Below are positions 47,764-56,723 of a stretch of 64,000 bases of DNA, piece by piece. How positions within the stretch are numbered: the stretch's first letter is position 1; the number at the start of each line of letters is the position of its first letter. The notes beneath the pieces are model-generated. The model made no database searches, was not told the origin of the DNA, and worked only from the letters and a program-made list of their open reading frames with translations. Source of the stretch: Methylocapsa acidiphila B2. GTDB lineage: Bacteria > Pseudomonadota > Alphaproteobacteria > Rhizobiales > Beijerinckiaceae. A program made the position numbers and the translations under genes. The stretch spans positions 2,495,504-2,559,503 of the forward strand of contig NZ_KE386496.1 of NCBI RefSeq assembly GCF_000427445.1. The letters run 5' to 3'.

Positions 47764-48738
47764 TTACGGCAGGAGCACGACCGCTCCGGTCGTCTGACGA
47801 CCCTCCAGCGCGCGATGCACATTGACCGCGTCGTCGAGCGGATAGGTCGCGCGCAAGGGAATATCGACCGCGCCGCTGGAAATCGCGCGGAAGAGATCGC
47901 GCGCGCCCTTGTCGAGATCCTCGCGTTTCGCCGTGTAGGTATGGAGCGACGGGCGAGTGGCGAAGAGCGAGCCTTTCGCCGAGAGGAGATTCATGCTGAA
48001 GGCCTCGATCGGCCCGGAGGCCGAGCCGAAGCTCACGAAAAGGCCGAGCGGCTTGATGCAGTCGAGCGAGGCCGGGAAAGTGTCCTTTCCGACTCCGTCA
48101 TAGACCACGTCGCAGAGCTGGCCTTTGGTGATGTCCTTCACGCGGGCGACGAAATCCTCGTCGCGATAGAGGATCACATGCTTGGCCCCGGCCTTCTTGG
48201 CGAGCTTGGCCTTTTCCGGCGAGCCGACCGTGGCGATGACCGTCGCGCCGAGCGCCTTCGCCCATTGGGTGAGGACGAGGCCGACGCCGCCCGCCGCCGC
48301 ATGGATGAGGATCACATCGCCGGCCTTCAGCTTGAAAGTGCGACGCAGCAAATATTGCGCGGTGAGCCCCTTGAGGAGAATCGCCGCCGCGGACTCGTAG
48401 GATATGGCTTTCGGCAGCTTGACGAGGCGGGAGGATTCGACGAGCCGCTCCTCGGCATAGGCCCCGAGCGTCGCGACATAGGCGACCCGATCGCCGATCT
48501 TGAAATCCTTGACGCCTTTGCCGACCTCCACCACTTCGCCGGCCGCCTCATTGCCGGGCGTGAAGGGAAGCGCGGGCGCCGGATAGGCCCCGCTGCGGAA
48601 ATAAGTGTCGATGAAATTGACGCCGATCGCATGGTTGCGGACGCGAACCTGGCTGCGCTCAGGACGCGCGAGCTCGATGTCCTCGATCCGCATAACCTCG
48701 GGGCCCCCGAGTTCATGAACGCGGACTGCCTTTGTCAT
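47764..48738 (-). CDS. qor: NADPH:quinone oxidoreductase (MDR/zeta-crystallin type)
   Basis: The 324-residue protein starts at ATG 48738 (MTKAVRVHELGGPEVMRIEDIEL) and has VNFIDTYFRSGAYPAPALPFTPGNEAAGEVVEVGKGV and the NADPH-binding AAAGGVGLVLTQWAKALGATVIATV. There are no structural or catalytic zinc ligands, as in quinone oxidoreductases. It reduces quinones using NADPH. It lies where lpxA usually follows fabZ, in the same direction but 164 nt after it, so it is not an obvious part of the lipid A operon. Confidence 0.94.
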   Translation of the reverse strand: MTKAVRVHELGGPEVMRIEDIELARPERSQVRVRNHAIGVNFIDTYFRSGAYPAPALPFTPGNEAAGEVVEVGKGVKDFKIGDRVAYVATLGAYAEERLVESSRLVKLPKAISYESAAAILLKGLTAQYLLRRTFKLKAGDVILIHAAAGGVGLVLTQWAKALGATVIATVGSPEKAKLAKKAGAKHVILYRDEDFVARVKDITKGQLCDVVYDGVGKDTFPASLDCIKPLGLFVSFGSASGPIEAFSMNLLSAKGSLFATRPSLHTYTAKREDLDKGARDLFRAISSGAVDIPLRATYPLDDAVNVHRALEGRQTTGAVVLLP

Positions 48739-48902
48739 TAGGTCTTGCCTATTTGAAGCGAGATGCGCCCGAGTCGCCGTTTCGCGGCTCGACGCGCCCG
48801 CATATATCATGCGGCGGTTCACCTGCGCTGACAAGTCGCCGCCCGCCGCGCGCTGAAGCGATAGCGCCTAGCAGCGATCTGGAGCGATCGACCGGCTCGG
48901 CG

Positions 48903-49388
48903 TTAGGCCTTGGCGGACTCGTCCTCGACCACCAGCGTGGCGGCGATCTCGGCCTCGCAGACCAGCGTCCCATCGACCAATGCGCGCCCGGCGTACCACC
49001 ACATATTGCGGCGATGATTGGTCTTGGTCATGTGAAACTCGACGCGGTCTCCCGGCGTGACCGGCTTGCGGAATTTCGCTTTATCTATGCTCATGAAATA
49101 GACCAATGGGGCGGCCTTGCCAGCAAACGCATGCGCATGAATGCAAATGGCGCCCGCTGTTTGCGCCATGCCTTCGATGAGCAGCACGCCCGGCATGATC
49201 GGGCGCTCGGGAAAATGACCCTGAAACTGCGGCTCGTTCACGCTGACATTTTTCAGGCCGATCCCGAATTCATCGCCTCTCGCCTCGATGATTCGATCAA
49301 TCATGAGGAAGGGATAGCGGTGCGGCAGCAGCTTCAAGAGCCGCTGAATATCGATCGTTTCAATCGTCGTGGACGCAGCCTCGGTCAT
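48903..49388 (-). CDS. fabZ: 3-hydroxyacyl-ACP dehydratase FabZ
   Basis: The 161-residue protein starts at ATG 49388 and contains [14 protein letters not shown], the catalytic histidine in [13 protein letters not shown] (His58) and the glutamate in IEGMAQTAG (Glu72), then [15 protein letters not shown]. It dehydrates 3-hydroxyacyl-ACPs in fatty acid synthesis and competes with lipid A synthesis for the same substrate, explaining its linkage to lpxD. Length is complete. It follows lpxD by 150 nt. Confidence 0.97.
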   Translation of the reverse strand: MTEAASTTIETIDIQRLLKLLPHRYPFLMIDRIIEARGDEFGIGLKNVSVNEPQFQGHFPERPIMPGVLLIEGMAQTAGAICIHAHAFAGKAAPLVYFMSIDKAKFRKPVTPGDRVEFHMTKTNHRRNMWWYAGRALVDGTLVCEAEIAATLVVEDESAKA

Positions 49389-49538
49389 CGTGCAAGCAAT
49401 CCTATGTCGTTTTCGGCGACGGCCAACAGCGCCGGGCCGCGCCCCAGCGAGGTCGATCATCCTGTAGAGGAAAATGTTGCGGGGCTCCACCGTCTTGATG
49501 GATCGAAAGCGAAAGCGGCCGCGCTCTGCCGCCGAATT

Positions 49539-50507
49539 CTAGCCGCCCTCCGAATCGTCCGACACAACGCCGGACCGCGCCGCGATCCACGCGCCCGAGC
49601 CGACTCGCGCGTGGGCCGAGAGGCCGGCCTGCGGGCCGATCGAGACGAAATCCCCGAGCCGCGCGCCAGCGCCTATGCTCGCCTTGGCCTCGATGATGCA
49701 ATAGCGTCCGATCGCCGCCTCTCCGGAGATCTGCACGAGCGCGCCAAGAAGAGCTCCTTCTCCAATCACGGTATCCCGCAGGCCGCCGCGGTCGATCGTC
49801 GAATTGGCGCCGATCTCGACATTATCCTGAATGATGACGCGGCCAATTTGCGGCGCTTTCGCGCGCTCGTCCTGGCGCTGACGCGGCTCGAATTCCTGGA
49901 GAGCGCGGCCAGCCTGACCGACCCTGGCGCCGGGATCGACAATCACGCGATTGCCAATCAGCGCATGCGTGATCGCCGCCTGGGCTCCGATCGAGCAATC
50001 GCGACCGATCCGGACATCAGGCCCGATGGCGACGCCCGCCGCGATGATCGTGCCCGCGCCTATTTCCGCGCGCGGCCCGATCACGACGCCCGGATCCACA
50101 ATCACGCCGGGCTCGAGCCGCGCCTCTGGATGAACTGACGCACCGGGATTGACGCCGACCGCCGCGAACAAGGACTCTGGTCGAACCGCGGCCGGATAGA
50201 GCCTCGCCAAGGCGCGCGCAAAGGCGCGCGCTGGATCATCGGCAATGAGCGCGATCACGCCGTCCGGGACGCGATGAGCGTCGCGCAGCTCGACGAAACA
50301 GGCCGTCGCGCGCGTCGTCTCGAGCGAGGCGCCGGAGCTGAAACGATCGGCGTAGGCGAGGTCGCCGACATCGGCCTCGTCGAGGGGCGCCGCGCCAGAA
50401 ATTGGAATCGATAGGTCGACCCTGGCGTCGGCCCTCGCGTCGGCGCAGGCGAGGATTTCGCCGAGCGAAAACTGCCGCTCACGGGAAAAGAATGCCGGAT
50501 TGCTCAT
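49539..50507 (-). CDS. lpxD: LpxD-like UDP-3-O-acylglucosamine N-acyltransferase, atypical active site
   Basis: The 322-residue protein begins [27 protein letters not shown], the LpxD N-terminal domain, followed by left-handed beta-helix hexapeptides and [33 protein letters not shown], an LpxD hallmark. The next block should contain the catalytic QIxHNVxIG, but here reads [11 protein letters not shown]: the histidine is a glycine (about residue 262) and the asparagine a glutamate. The usual GxDGFGF box is replaced by [10 protein letters not shown], and the sequence ends at VVSDDSEGG without the C-terminal helix. It may be inactive, divergent or repurposed. It lies between bamA and fabZ as expected. 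Confidence 0.88.
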   Translation of the reverse strand: MSNPAFFSRERQFSLGEILACADARADARVDLSIPISGAAPLDEADVGDLAYADRFSSGASLETTRATACFVELRDAHRVPDGVIALIADDPARAFARALARLYPAAVRPESLFAAVGVNPGASVHPEARLEPGVIVDPGVVIGPRAEIGAGTIIAAGVAIGPDVRIGRDCSIGAQAAITHALIGNRVIVDPGARVGQAGRALQEFEPRQRQDERAKAPQIGRVIIQDNVEIGANSTIDRGGLRDTVIGEGALLGALVQISGEAAIGRYCIIEAKASIGAGARLGDFVSIGPQAGLSAHARVGSGAWIAARSGVVSDDSEGG

Positions 50508-50717
50508 GTCGGGCCCTGAGAGCCTGATGAGGTGAGGCGTCCGTTTCAGGCCTAGAACGACTTCCCGCCGGATGGAGCCATCCGGTCGACGAGACATCGC
50601 TCAAACAGCCGAAGCATAGCCAACTTTTCGATCGACCGAATCGGCCCAATCGCTCCTATCGGACCATGCAAAAGGCGGCGTGGGAATTGGTCCCCGCGCC
50701 GCCTGTCGCGAGAATTG

Positions 50718-53174
50718 TCAGAAGGTGGTGCCGCCAGTGAAGCGGAAGAACTGCGTCTGGTCATATTGGCTCTTTGTAAGAGCCTTGGCGAAGTCGAACC
50801 GAATCGGCCCCATCGGCGACGCCCAGATGATCGACCCGCCGACTGAGGTGCGGATGTAAGGACTGTTGGAGCCGACGGCGATGCAAGTGCCCTGCGTGTA
50901 GTTAGGCGCGACATTATTCGGAGTGCAAACGCCATCCGAGCTGAAATTCCACTTGCCGCTATAGCCGAACAAAGTTCCCGCGTCCGCGAAAATCGCCCCC
51001 TTCAAGCCGAGATCTCTCGGAAGGCCGAAGATGGGAAACTGCACTTCCAAACTGGCGCCGACATATTTGGTGCCGCCAAGCGCGTTGCCCGACGTGTTGC
51101 CGTAGGTCGCGGCATCCGACACGTCGCGCGGGCCAATGCCGTTCGGAGCGAAGCCGCGGACGAGGCTCGGCCCCATGTTGAAATTATCGACGATGCGCAG
51201 CTGGCTCGAGCCCAAACTTTGAATATCGCCGGCCTGAAGATGGACGAGACCGACGATCTGATCTGCGATCTCATGATAGTAGCGCAGGTCGCCCGTGCTG
51301 CGGACAAAGTGGGACTGGCCGCCGGCGCCGGCCACATCCTGGCGCAGTTCGGCGTACATGCCGCCCGACGGCGATTTATTATTGTCGAGCGTATTGTAAG
51401 ACAGCGTGTAGCCAACCATCGAGGTAAGGACATTGCCTTGCGCCTGCTTCAGCGCCAACGAGGCCTCGCCATTGGTCAAGCAACTATTCCAATAATTCAC
51501 ACTGGTTCCATTGTATCCAGGCGTCGTGCCCCAAATTGGGTACTGACAATCGTTATAGGGATGCTTGTAATCATTCGGGATGGTTATGTCGGTGTTGTAG
51601 ATCGAGTAGCGCGGCGAGAAGGTGAGCTCTTCCGTTATGGGAAGGCCCAGGCGCAAGGTGCCGCCGGTCACGAAGCTGCTGTAGTAGGAATATTGCGAGA
51701 CGTCAGACTTCTTGGCGTAGACGTCAAAGCCCGCCGCCATGCGGTTGCCGAGGAAATAAGGCTCGGTGAAGCTGAAGTCGACGCCGCGGGAATGCTGGCC
51801 CTCGGAGACGGCGAGCTTCACATATTGGCCCCGACCCATGAAATTCGTCTCGGTCACCGAGACCTCGGCGACGAATCCGTCGGACGTCGAATAGCCGCCC
51901 GACAAGGACAAGGCGCCCGTCGCCTGATCTTCAACGTCGACGACAATAATCACCCGATCCGGCGCCGAGCCTGGTTCGTTGGTGATCTTCACCCTCTTGA
52001 AATAGCCGAGATTATTGAGCCGCCGCTCCGCCCGCTCCACGATGACGCGATTATAGGCGTCGCCTTCGCCGAGATCGAACTCACGCCGAATGACATAGTC
52101 GCGCGTCCTCGTGTTTCCGCGGACCACGATCCTCTCGACATAGACCCTCGGACCTTCGTCGATGACGAAGGCGATGGTGACGGTGCGGGTCGCCGGGTCG
52201 CGGTCGCCGCGCGGATGCACTTGCGAAAAGGCGTAGCCGCGCCGCGCGACCTCCTTGGTCAAGGCGTCGACGCTCTTCTCGACCATATCGCCATTGTAAA
52301 TTTGGCCGGCGGACAGGCGCAACAGCGGCAACAAAGACGCGCCGTCGATATCGGCTATATGCGATTCCACGACGACCGAAGCGATCGAATATTGAACGCC
52401 TTCCTCGACGGTGATGGTGATGATGTAGCCGCCCTGCGCAGGATCATATTGCGCATCGGAGCCGACGACGCGGAAATCCGCATAGCCGTTCTTCAGGTAG
52501 AACCTGCGGATGAGCTCGAGATCGGATGCGATCTTGTCCGGATCGTAAACGTCAGACGTCTTGATGAAGGACAGGAAATTCATCTCTGTCGTCTGCATGA
52601 GATCGCGCAACTTGCCCGACGAATAAACGACGTTGCCGACGAAATTGATCGCCTTGATGCCGGTCTTTTCGCCCTCATCCACGGTGAAGACGACGTCCAG
52701 CCTGCCGTTCGGCAGATCGACTGTGCGGGCGGTGACCGACGCGGCGGAACGGCCGGAGCGGCGGTAAATATCCTTGATTCGCTCGATATCCGCGTCGACG
52801 GTCGCCCGGCTGTATGGACCGCGCGACTTCGACTGGATCTCAGCCTGAAGCATCTCGGTCTTGACCTTGCTGTTGCCCTCAAACGCGACGCGGTTGATGA
52901 TATTGTTTTCGGTGACCCTGATGACGACGCGGCCGCCCTCGCGCAGCACCCGCACATCTGAGAAAAGGCCGGTAGCGTAAAGATCCTTCACGCCCTTATT
53001 GACGGCGGCCTGATCGGACCCGGTGAAATAGCTGGCGATGGTTTCGCTATCGATGCGCTTGTTGCCCTGCACGGAGACGCCTTCGGCGGCGGCTCCCGAA
53101 GCAAGCGCGGCCAAACAAGCGACCGCCAAAGCCGTCGCGACGAACCGGTTCAAAAATCTACGCATGAACTGCAT
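50718..53174 (-). CDS. bamA: Outer membrane protein assembly factor BamA
   Basis: The 818-residue protein starts at ATG 53174 with a signal peptide (VATALAVACLAALASGAAAEG). Five POTRA domains follow (residues about 30-430), for example INRVAFEGNSKVKTEMLQAEI and RVYVERIVVRGNTRTRDYVIRREFDLGEGD. The C-terminal 16-strand barrel includes the conserved loop SLVRGFAPNGIGPRD and ends in a strand finishing FFRFTGGTTF, an outer membrane insertion signature. It folds outer membrane proteins. A terminator separates it from rseP, so it has its own promoter. Confidence 0.98.
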   Translation of the reverse strand: MQFMRRFLNRFVATALAVACLAALASGAAAEGVSVQGNKRIDSETIASYFTGSDQAAVNKGVKDLYATGLFSDVRVLREGGRVVIRVTENNIINRVAFEGNSKVKTEMLQAEIQSKSRGPYSRATVDADIERIKDIYRRSGRSAASVTARTVDLPNGRLDVVFTVDEGEKTGIKAINFVGNVVYSSGKLRDLMQTTEMNFLSFIKTSDVYDPDKIASDLELIRRFYLKNGYADFRVVGSDAQYDPAQGGYIITITVEEGVQYSIASVVVESHIADIDGASLLPLLRLSAGQIYNGDMVEKSVDALTKEVARRGYAFSQVHPRGDRDPATRTVTIAFVIDEGPRVYVERIVVRGNTRTRDYVIRREFDLGEGDAYNRVIVERAERRLNNLGYFKRVKITNEPGSAPDRVIIVVDVEDQATGALSLSGGYSTSDGFVAEVSVTETNFMGRGQYVKLAVSEGQHSRGVDFSFTEPYFLGNRMAAGFDVYAKKSDVSQYSYYSSFVTGGTLRLGLPITEELTFSPRYSIYNTDITIPNDYKHPYNDCQYPIWGTTPGYNGTSVNYWNSCLTNGEASLALKQAQGNVLTSMVGYTLSYNTLDNNKSPSGGMYAELRQDVAGAGGQSHFVRSTGDLRYYHEIADQIVGLVHLQAGDIQSLGSSQLRIVDNFNMGPSLVRGFAPNGIGPRDVSDAATYGNTSGNALGGTKYVGASLEVQFPIFGLPRDLGLKGAIFADAGTLFGYSGKWNFSSDGVCTPNNVAPNYTQGTCIAVGSNSPYIRTSVGGSIIWASPMGPIRFDFAKALTKSQYDQTQFFRFTGGTTF

Positions 53175-53417
53175 TGTGAAACCGGTCCTCACATTCCTCG
53201 ACGTCGGTTGGCGGGCCGCACGGCGAGTGAGTTGCATCAACTGGCTTTATTCCAGAGGTCAAGGCGCGGATTGCACGCCTCTTCCCAAGCTCAGCTTCTA
53301 CAGCGTTTAAACCACGCCGCAAATCAAGATTGAATTTGATGAGCTATTTTAAGCCGGGCGTTGCGAACAAGACACGGTTTGCAGTGATCAAAACGTAAAG
53401 AGGTAAGGTTAACAAAA
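53175..53417. other. Intergenic region upstream of bamA
   Basis: With the terminator beside it, this completes the 308-bp gap between rseP and bamA. AT-rich stretches at 53,325-53,350 and 53,390-53,415 are candidates for the bamA promoter on the minus strand. No coding frame is credible. Confidence 0.4.
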
Positions 53418-53441
53418 CGGCGAACGCAGGTGCGTTCGCCG
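53418..53441 (-). terminator. Rho-independent terminator after rseP
   Basis: CGGCGAACGC (53418-53427) and GCGTTCGCCG (53432-53441) form a perfect 10-bp stem with a 4-nt loop. On the minus strand it is followed by TTTTGTT. It lies 41 nt after the rseP stop and before bamA, which is normally cotranscribed with rseP in many relatives. Confidence 0.8.
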
Positions 53442-53482
53442 ACTGATCAAGCCTTTATCGCCTTTATATCGCCCAATTCCTG

Positions 53483-54628
53483 CTATCCGAGATGCAGCAA
53501 CTGGCGAGTCAGGCGCACAATATCGTTATAAGTTGCGAAGATCATGAGGCTCGCAACCAAGGTCAGGCCGAGCTTGAAGCCAAATTCCTGCGCCTTCTCA
53601 TGCATCGCCTTCCCCTGAACCGCCTCGACGGCATAGTAGAATAAATGGCCGCCATCGAGCAGCGGGATCGGCATGAGATTGAGAATCCCGACAGAAATGG
53701 ACAGAATTGCGGCGAGATTCAACAAAGCCGCCAAACCGATCTTAGCCATCTCGCCCGAGACCTCGGCGATCCGGATCGGGCCAGACAATTGGTCGGTGGA
53801 TTCGCGTCCCATGACCAGGCCGCCGACATAAGACCCGGTCCGCGCGACGACGAACCAAGTTTCGGAGCCGGCCCGCTTGACGGAGTCGATCAAGCCGAAA
53901 CGTTGCGTGCGCCAATTTTCTGGCTTGGCGCCGGCCTCGACTCCAAGAACGCCGACCCGCGTGGTGCCGAAGGGCGTCTTGATCTCCCGCCGATGCGGCG
54001 TGGCGACGAGTTCGATGAGTTTGTCCTGGCGCTCGACTTCGAAGGTCAAGGCCACGTCGCTCGAAGCTTGAACGATCCGTTGCATGTCTTCGAAACTGGC
54101 GATCTTGTCTCCATCGATCGCGACGATCCGGTCACCCGGCTGAAAGCCCGCGCCCTCGGCGACGCTTCCGGCCGCAACCTTATCGACAACGGGCGACAGC
54201 ACAGCGCGGCCGTTGAAATAGAAGATGCAGGTGAAAATGACGATCGCCAGCACGAAATTCGCGGCTGGCCCGGCGGCCACGATCGCCGCGCGCTTCCACA
54301 CTTTTTGCGCGAAAAAGCTGACTGCACGCTCGTGCTCTGGCATGGCGGCCGCGGCCTCGCGATCCGTCACAGAGGCGCCGTTCGCATCGCCGTGGAACTT
54401 TACGTAGCCCCCGAGAGGAAGAACGGCGAGCCGCCAGCGCGTCCCATAACGATCGACGAAGGCGAAGATCTCCGGCCCGAAGCCGAGGGAGAAAGCGTCA
54501 ATCTTGACGCCGCACCAGCGACCAACGAGAAAATGTCCCAGTTCATGAAAGAAAACGACGAGGCTCAAGACGAAAATGAATGGGACTATATACACGCCGG
54601 CCGACCAGATATGCGCTATGATTGACAT
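53483..54628 (-). CDS. rseP: Site-2 protease RseP (M50 zinc metallopeptidase)
   Basis: The 381-residue protein has HELGH at 28-32 within the first membrane helix, a PDZ domain (GSVAEGAGFQPGDRIVAIDGDKIASFEDMQRIVQ) and the second metal-binding block NLMPIPLLDGGHLFYYAVE, followed by a C-terminal membrane helix (LGLTLVASLMIFATYND). One PDZ domain is the usual number in this order. It cleaves membrane-embedded anti-sigma factors and signal peptide remnants in the envelope stress response. It lies between dxr and bamA, with 665 nt from dxr. Confidence 0.97.
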   Translation of the reverse strand: MSIIAHIWSAGVYIVPFIFVLSLVVFFHELGHFLVGRWCGVKIDAFSLGFGPEIFAFVDRYGTRWRLAVLPLGGYVKFHGDANGASVTDREAAAAMPEHERAVSFFAQKVWKRAAIVAAGPAANFVLAIVIFTCIFYFNGRAVLSPVVDKVAAGSVAEGAGFQPGDRIVAIDGDKIASFEDMQRIVQASSDVALTFEVERQDKLIELVATPHRREIKTPFGTTRVGVLGVEAGAKPENWRTQRFGLIDSVKRAGSETWFVVARTGSYVGGLVMGRESTDQLSGPIRIAEVSGEMAKIGLAALLNLAAILSISVGILNLMPIPLLDGGHLFYYAVEAVQGKAMHEKAQEFGFKLGLTLVASLMIFATYNDIVRLTRQLLHLG

Positions 54629-55293
54629 TGGAGCTCCTAGAGCATGATCCAGGATCGATGAACGAAACCCGGGATCAATGCTTCGATTGACGACGATAGA
54701 CAGTTATTCCAAGTCCAACTTCCAAGTCCCCCACCCCTCTCGGACCACGGCGCATCCTTTTTCGGGAGGCCGCTAGAGCGAATTCCAACCAAATTCGAGT
54801 CATCCAATCGATTTGGAATTCACTCAATCTTTAAAGCTTGAGCATATACTTCCCGATCAGATCGACTTAGGTCCAATCGGAACGCGCTCTAGGCCCAAGC
54901 AAGAACGATGCGCACGAAACGTGGGCGGATATTCTTAGTTGGCCAACGCCATTCCGCTCGGACCGCGCACACTCGGATCGGGACCCAGGATCAAATATCG
55001 TTCGGAGCGACCGAAAACAAAGCCTCATCGCATATTCATAGCGCGATTAAATGCGACCGATCATGAACATGCGGTTACGCCTTTTCGCCTCGCACGCACT
55101 CGCGGCGGCGCCTCATTTCGCGCCGATTCCGCATAGAACTGGTCCTAAACGAAAGCAATCGAACCAATCGCATTGAGCGGAAAGGAGGCGGGGCGCTACT
55201 TGGCCGTCCTTAATTAACATCTGCCGCTTTAGCAATTCAATGGAGCCGAATGCAAGCGTCGCCTATGCGCCCGCGCTTCCCCTCCAGTCATCA
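54629..55293. other. 665-bp non-coding gap between dxr and rseP with palindromic repeats
   Basis: No credible gene is present. The region contains an AGAGCATGATCC-type sequence at about 54,639-54,650, which recurs in Hyphomicrobiales intergenic DNA, an imperfect palindrome at 54776-54825 and a related TCCAATCGGAACGCGCTCT segment near 54,873-54,891. These look like dispersed intergenic repeats. In close relatives dxr and rseP are usually only a short distance apart. Confidence 0.55.
54776..54825. repeat. Imperfect palindromic intergenic repeat
   Basis: GAGCGAATTCCAA (54776-54788) is matched by TTGGAATTCACTC (54813-54825) with one mismatch, around a 24-nt AT-rich centre. Such small palindromes are scattered through intergenic DNA of this order. 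Function unknown. Confidence 0.6.
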
Positions 55294-56535
55294 CTAGTTC
55301 AAACGGACCGCCGCGCGCAGACCGCCATTACGCGGCAAAACGCCGCGCGCGAGCTCTCGCGCGGCCATATCCATCTCGAGCGCGTCGGCGACCGTTTCCG
55401 GCGCATGCGCCGCGCCCGCCGCCCATGCCGCCTCGCAGACCTCCTCGACGATGCTCGCGATCTCATGAAAGGAGATGCGCCGATCAAGAAAGGCCTCGAC
55501 GGCGATCTCATTGGCCGCATTCAAGACAGTGGGGAGCCCCTGCCCCGCGCGCAAGGCCTCCAAGGCGACGCGCAGGGCGGGGAACCGCACGAGATCCGGC
55601 CGTTCGAAGGTCAATTGGCCGACCGCCGCCAGATCGAGGCGCCGCGCGGCCGTCTTGATCCGCTCGGGATAGGACAGGCAATGGGCGATCGGCACTTTCA
55701 TGTCGGGGGCGGCGAGGCCGGCGGTGACGGAGCCGTCGACGAAAGCGACGAGGCCGTGAACGACCGATTGGGCGTGAACGAGAACATCGAGGCGCGCGGC
55801 TTCAATCGCAAAAAGATAATGCGCCTCGATCAGTTCGAGGCCTTTGTTCATGAGTCCGGCGGAATCGATCGTGACCTTCGGCCCCATGGACCAGTTCGGA
55901 TGCGCCAAAGCCTGTTCCGGCGTCGCCGCGGCTATGGCTTCGCTGGTCCAGGTCCGAAACGGTCCGCCCGAAGCCGTGAGCGTGATCATCTCGATGGTCG
56001 CGAGATCAGCGTCGCCCATGGCCTGGAAAATGGCGTTATGCTCGCTGTCCACCGGCAGAAGCCTCGTTCCCATCGCCGCGGCCTGACGCATGAAAGGCGC
56101 GCCAGCGCAAACCAGGCATTCCTTATTCGCGAGCGCGATCGTTCGTCCCGCCGAAAGCGCCGCAAAAGTTGGCGCGACGCCCGCCGCGCCGGCGATGGCG
56201 CCGACGACGATATCGGCCGGATGCAAGGCCGCCTCGACGACGGCTTCCGCCCCGGCGGCCGGCTCGATCGAGGTGCCGGCCAAAGCCTCCTTAAGCTCGG
56301 CATAGCCCGAGGGGTCGGCGAGAGCCGCGAATTTCGCGCCAAGCTCGCGAGCGACCCGAGCGAGGGCCAGAGCGTCGCGGCCTCCGGCGACCGCCGCGAC
56401 CCGAAACGCGCCGCCGGCGCCGGAGATGATTTCGGCGGTCGATTTCCCAATCGATCCGGTCGCGCCGAGGATCACCACGCTGCGCGCATCCCCGGACTCC
56501 GCCGCGGCGCGCGGCGATTCGATGACTTTCTCCAT
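55294..56535 (-). CDS. dxr: 1-deoxy-D-xylulose 5-phosphate reductoisomerase
   Basis: The 413-residue protein has the NADPH-binding VVILGATGSIGKSTAEII (GATGSIG at 24-30), the metal and substrate site LLPVDSEHNAIFQ, the flexible loop NWSMGPKVTIDSAGLMNKGLELIEAHYLF and QSVVHGLVAFVDGSVTAGLAAPDM. It makes 2-C-methyl-D-erythritol 4-phosphate, the committed step of the non-mevalonate isoprenoid pathway. The usual upstream genes frr, uppS and cdsA are not here; a proline-rich membrane protein gene follows upstream instead. Confidence 0.97.
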   Translation of the reverse strand: MEKVIESPRAAAESGDARSVVILGATGSIGKSTAEIISGAGGAFRVAAVAGGRDALALARVARELGAKFAALADPSGYAELKEALAGTSIEPAAGAEAVVEAALHPADIVVGAIAGAAGVAPTFAALSAGRTIALANKECLVCAGAPFMRQAAAMGTRLLPVDSEHNAIFQAMGDADLATIEMITLTASGGPFRTWTSEAIAAATPEQALAHPNWSMGPKVTIDSAGLMNKGLELIEAHYLFAIEAARLDVLVHAQSVVHGLVAFVDGSVTAGLAAPDMKVPIAHCLSYPERIKTAARRLDLAAVGQLTFERPDLVRFPALRVALEALRAGQGLPTVLNAANEIAVEAFLDRRISFHEIASIVEEVCEAAWAAGAAHAPETVADALEMDMAARELARGVLPRNGGLRAAVRLN

Positions 56536-56723
56536 GCCGGTTCAGCCGCTCTTTCTTCGTGGCGTCGCGATGGGCCTCACAGGTTCGATCCAAAATGACC
56601 GACCAAGCCTATGGCGGGATTATCAGGAAACCATTTGCGCCGCGACTCCCGATATGCCTAGGAAGCCGCGAAGCACAAACATTGCCAGGTCAAATGAGCC
56701 GGGCGCAATGGCCAAGCAAGGCC

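Noticed and set aside
51219-52961. 580-codon plus-strand frame opposite bamA
   Set aside because: Antisense shadow of bamA, whose POTRA and barrel motifs are unambiguous.
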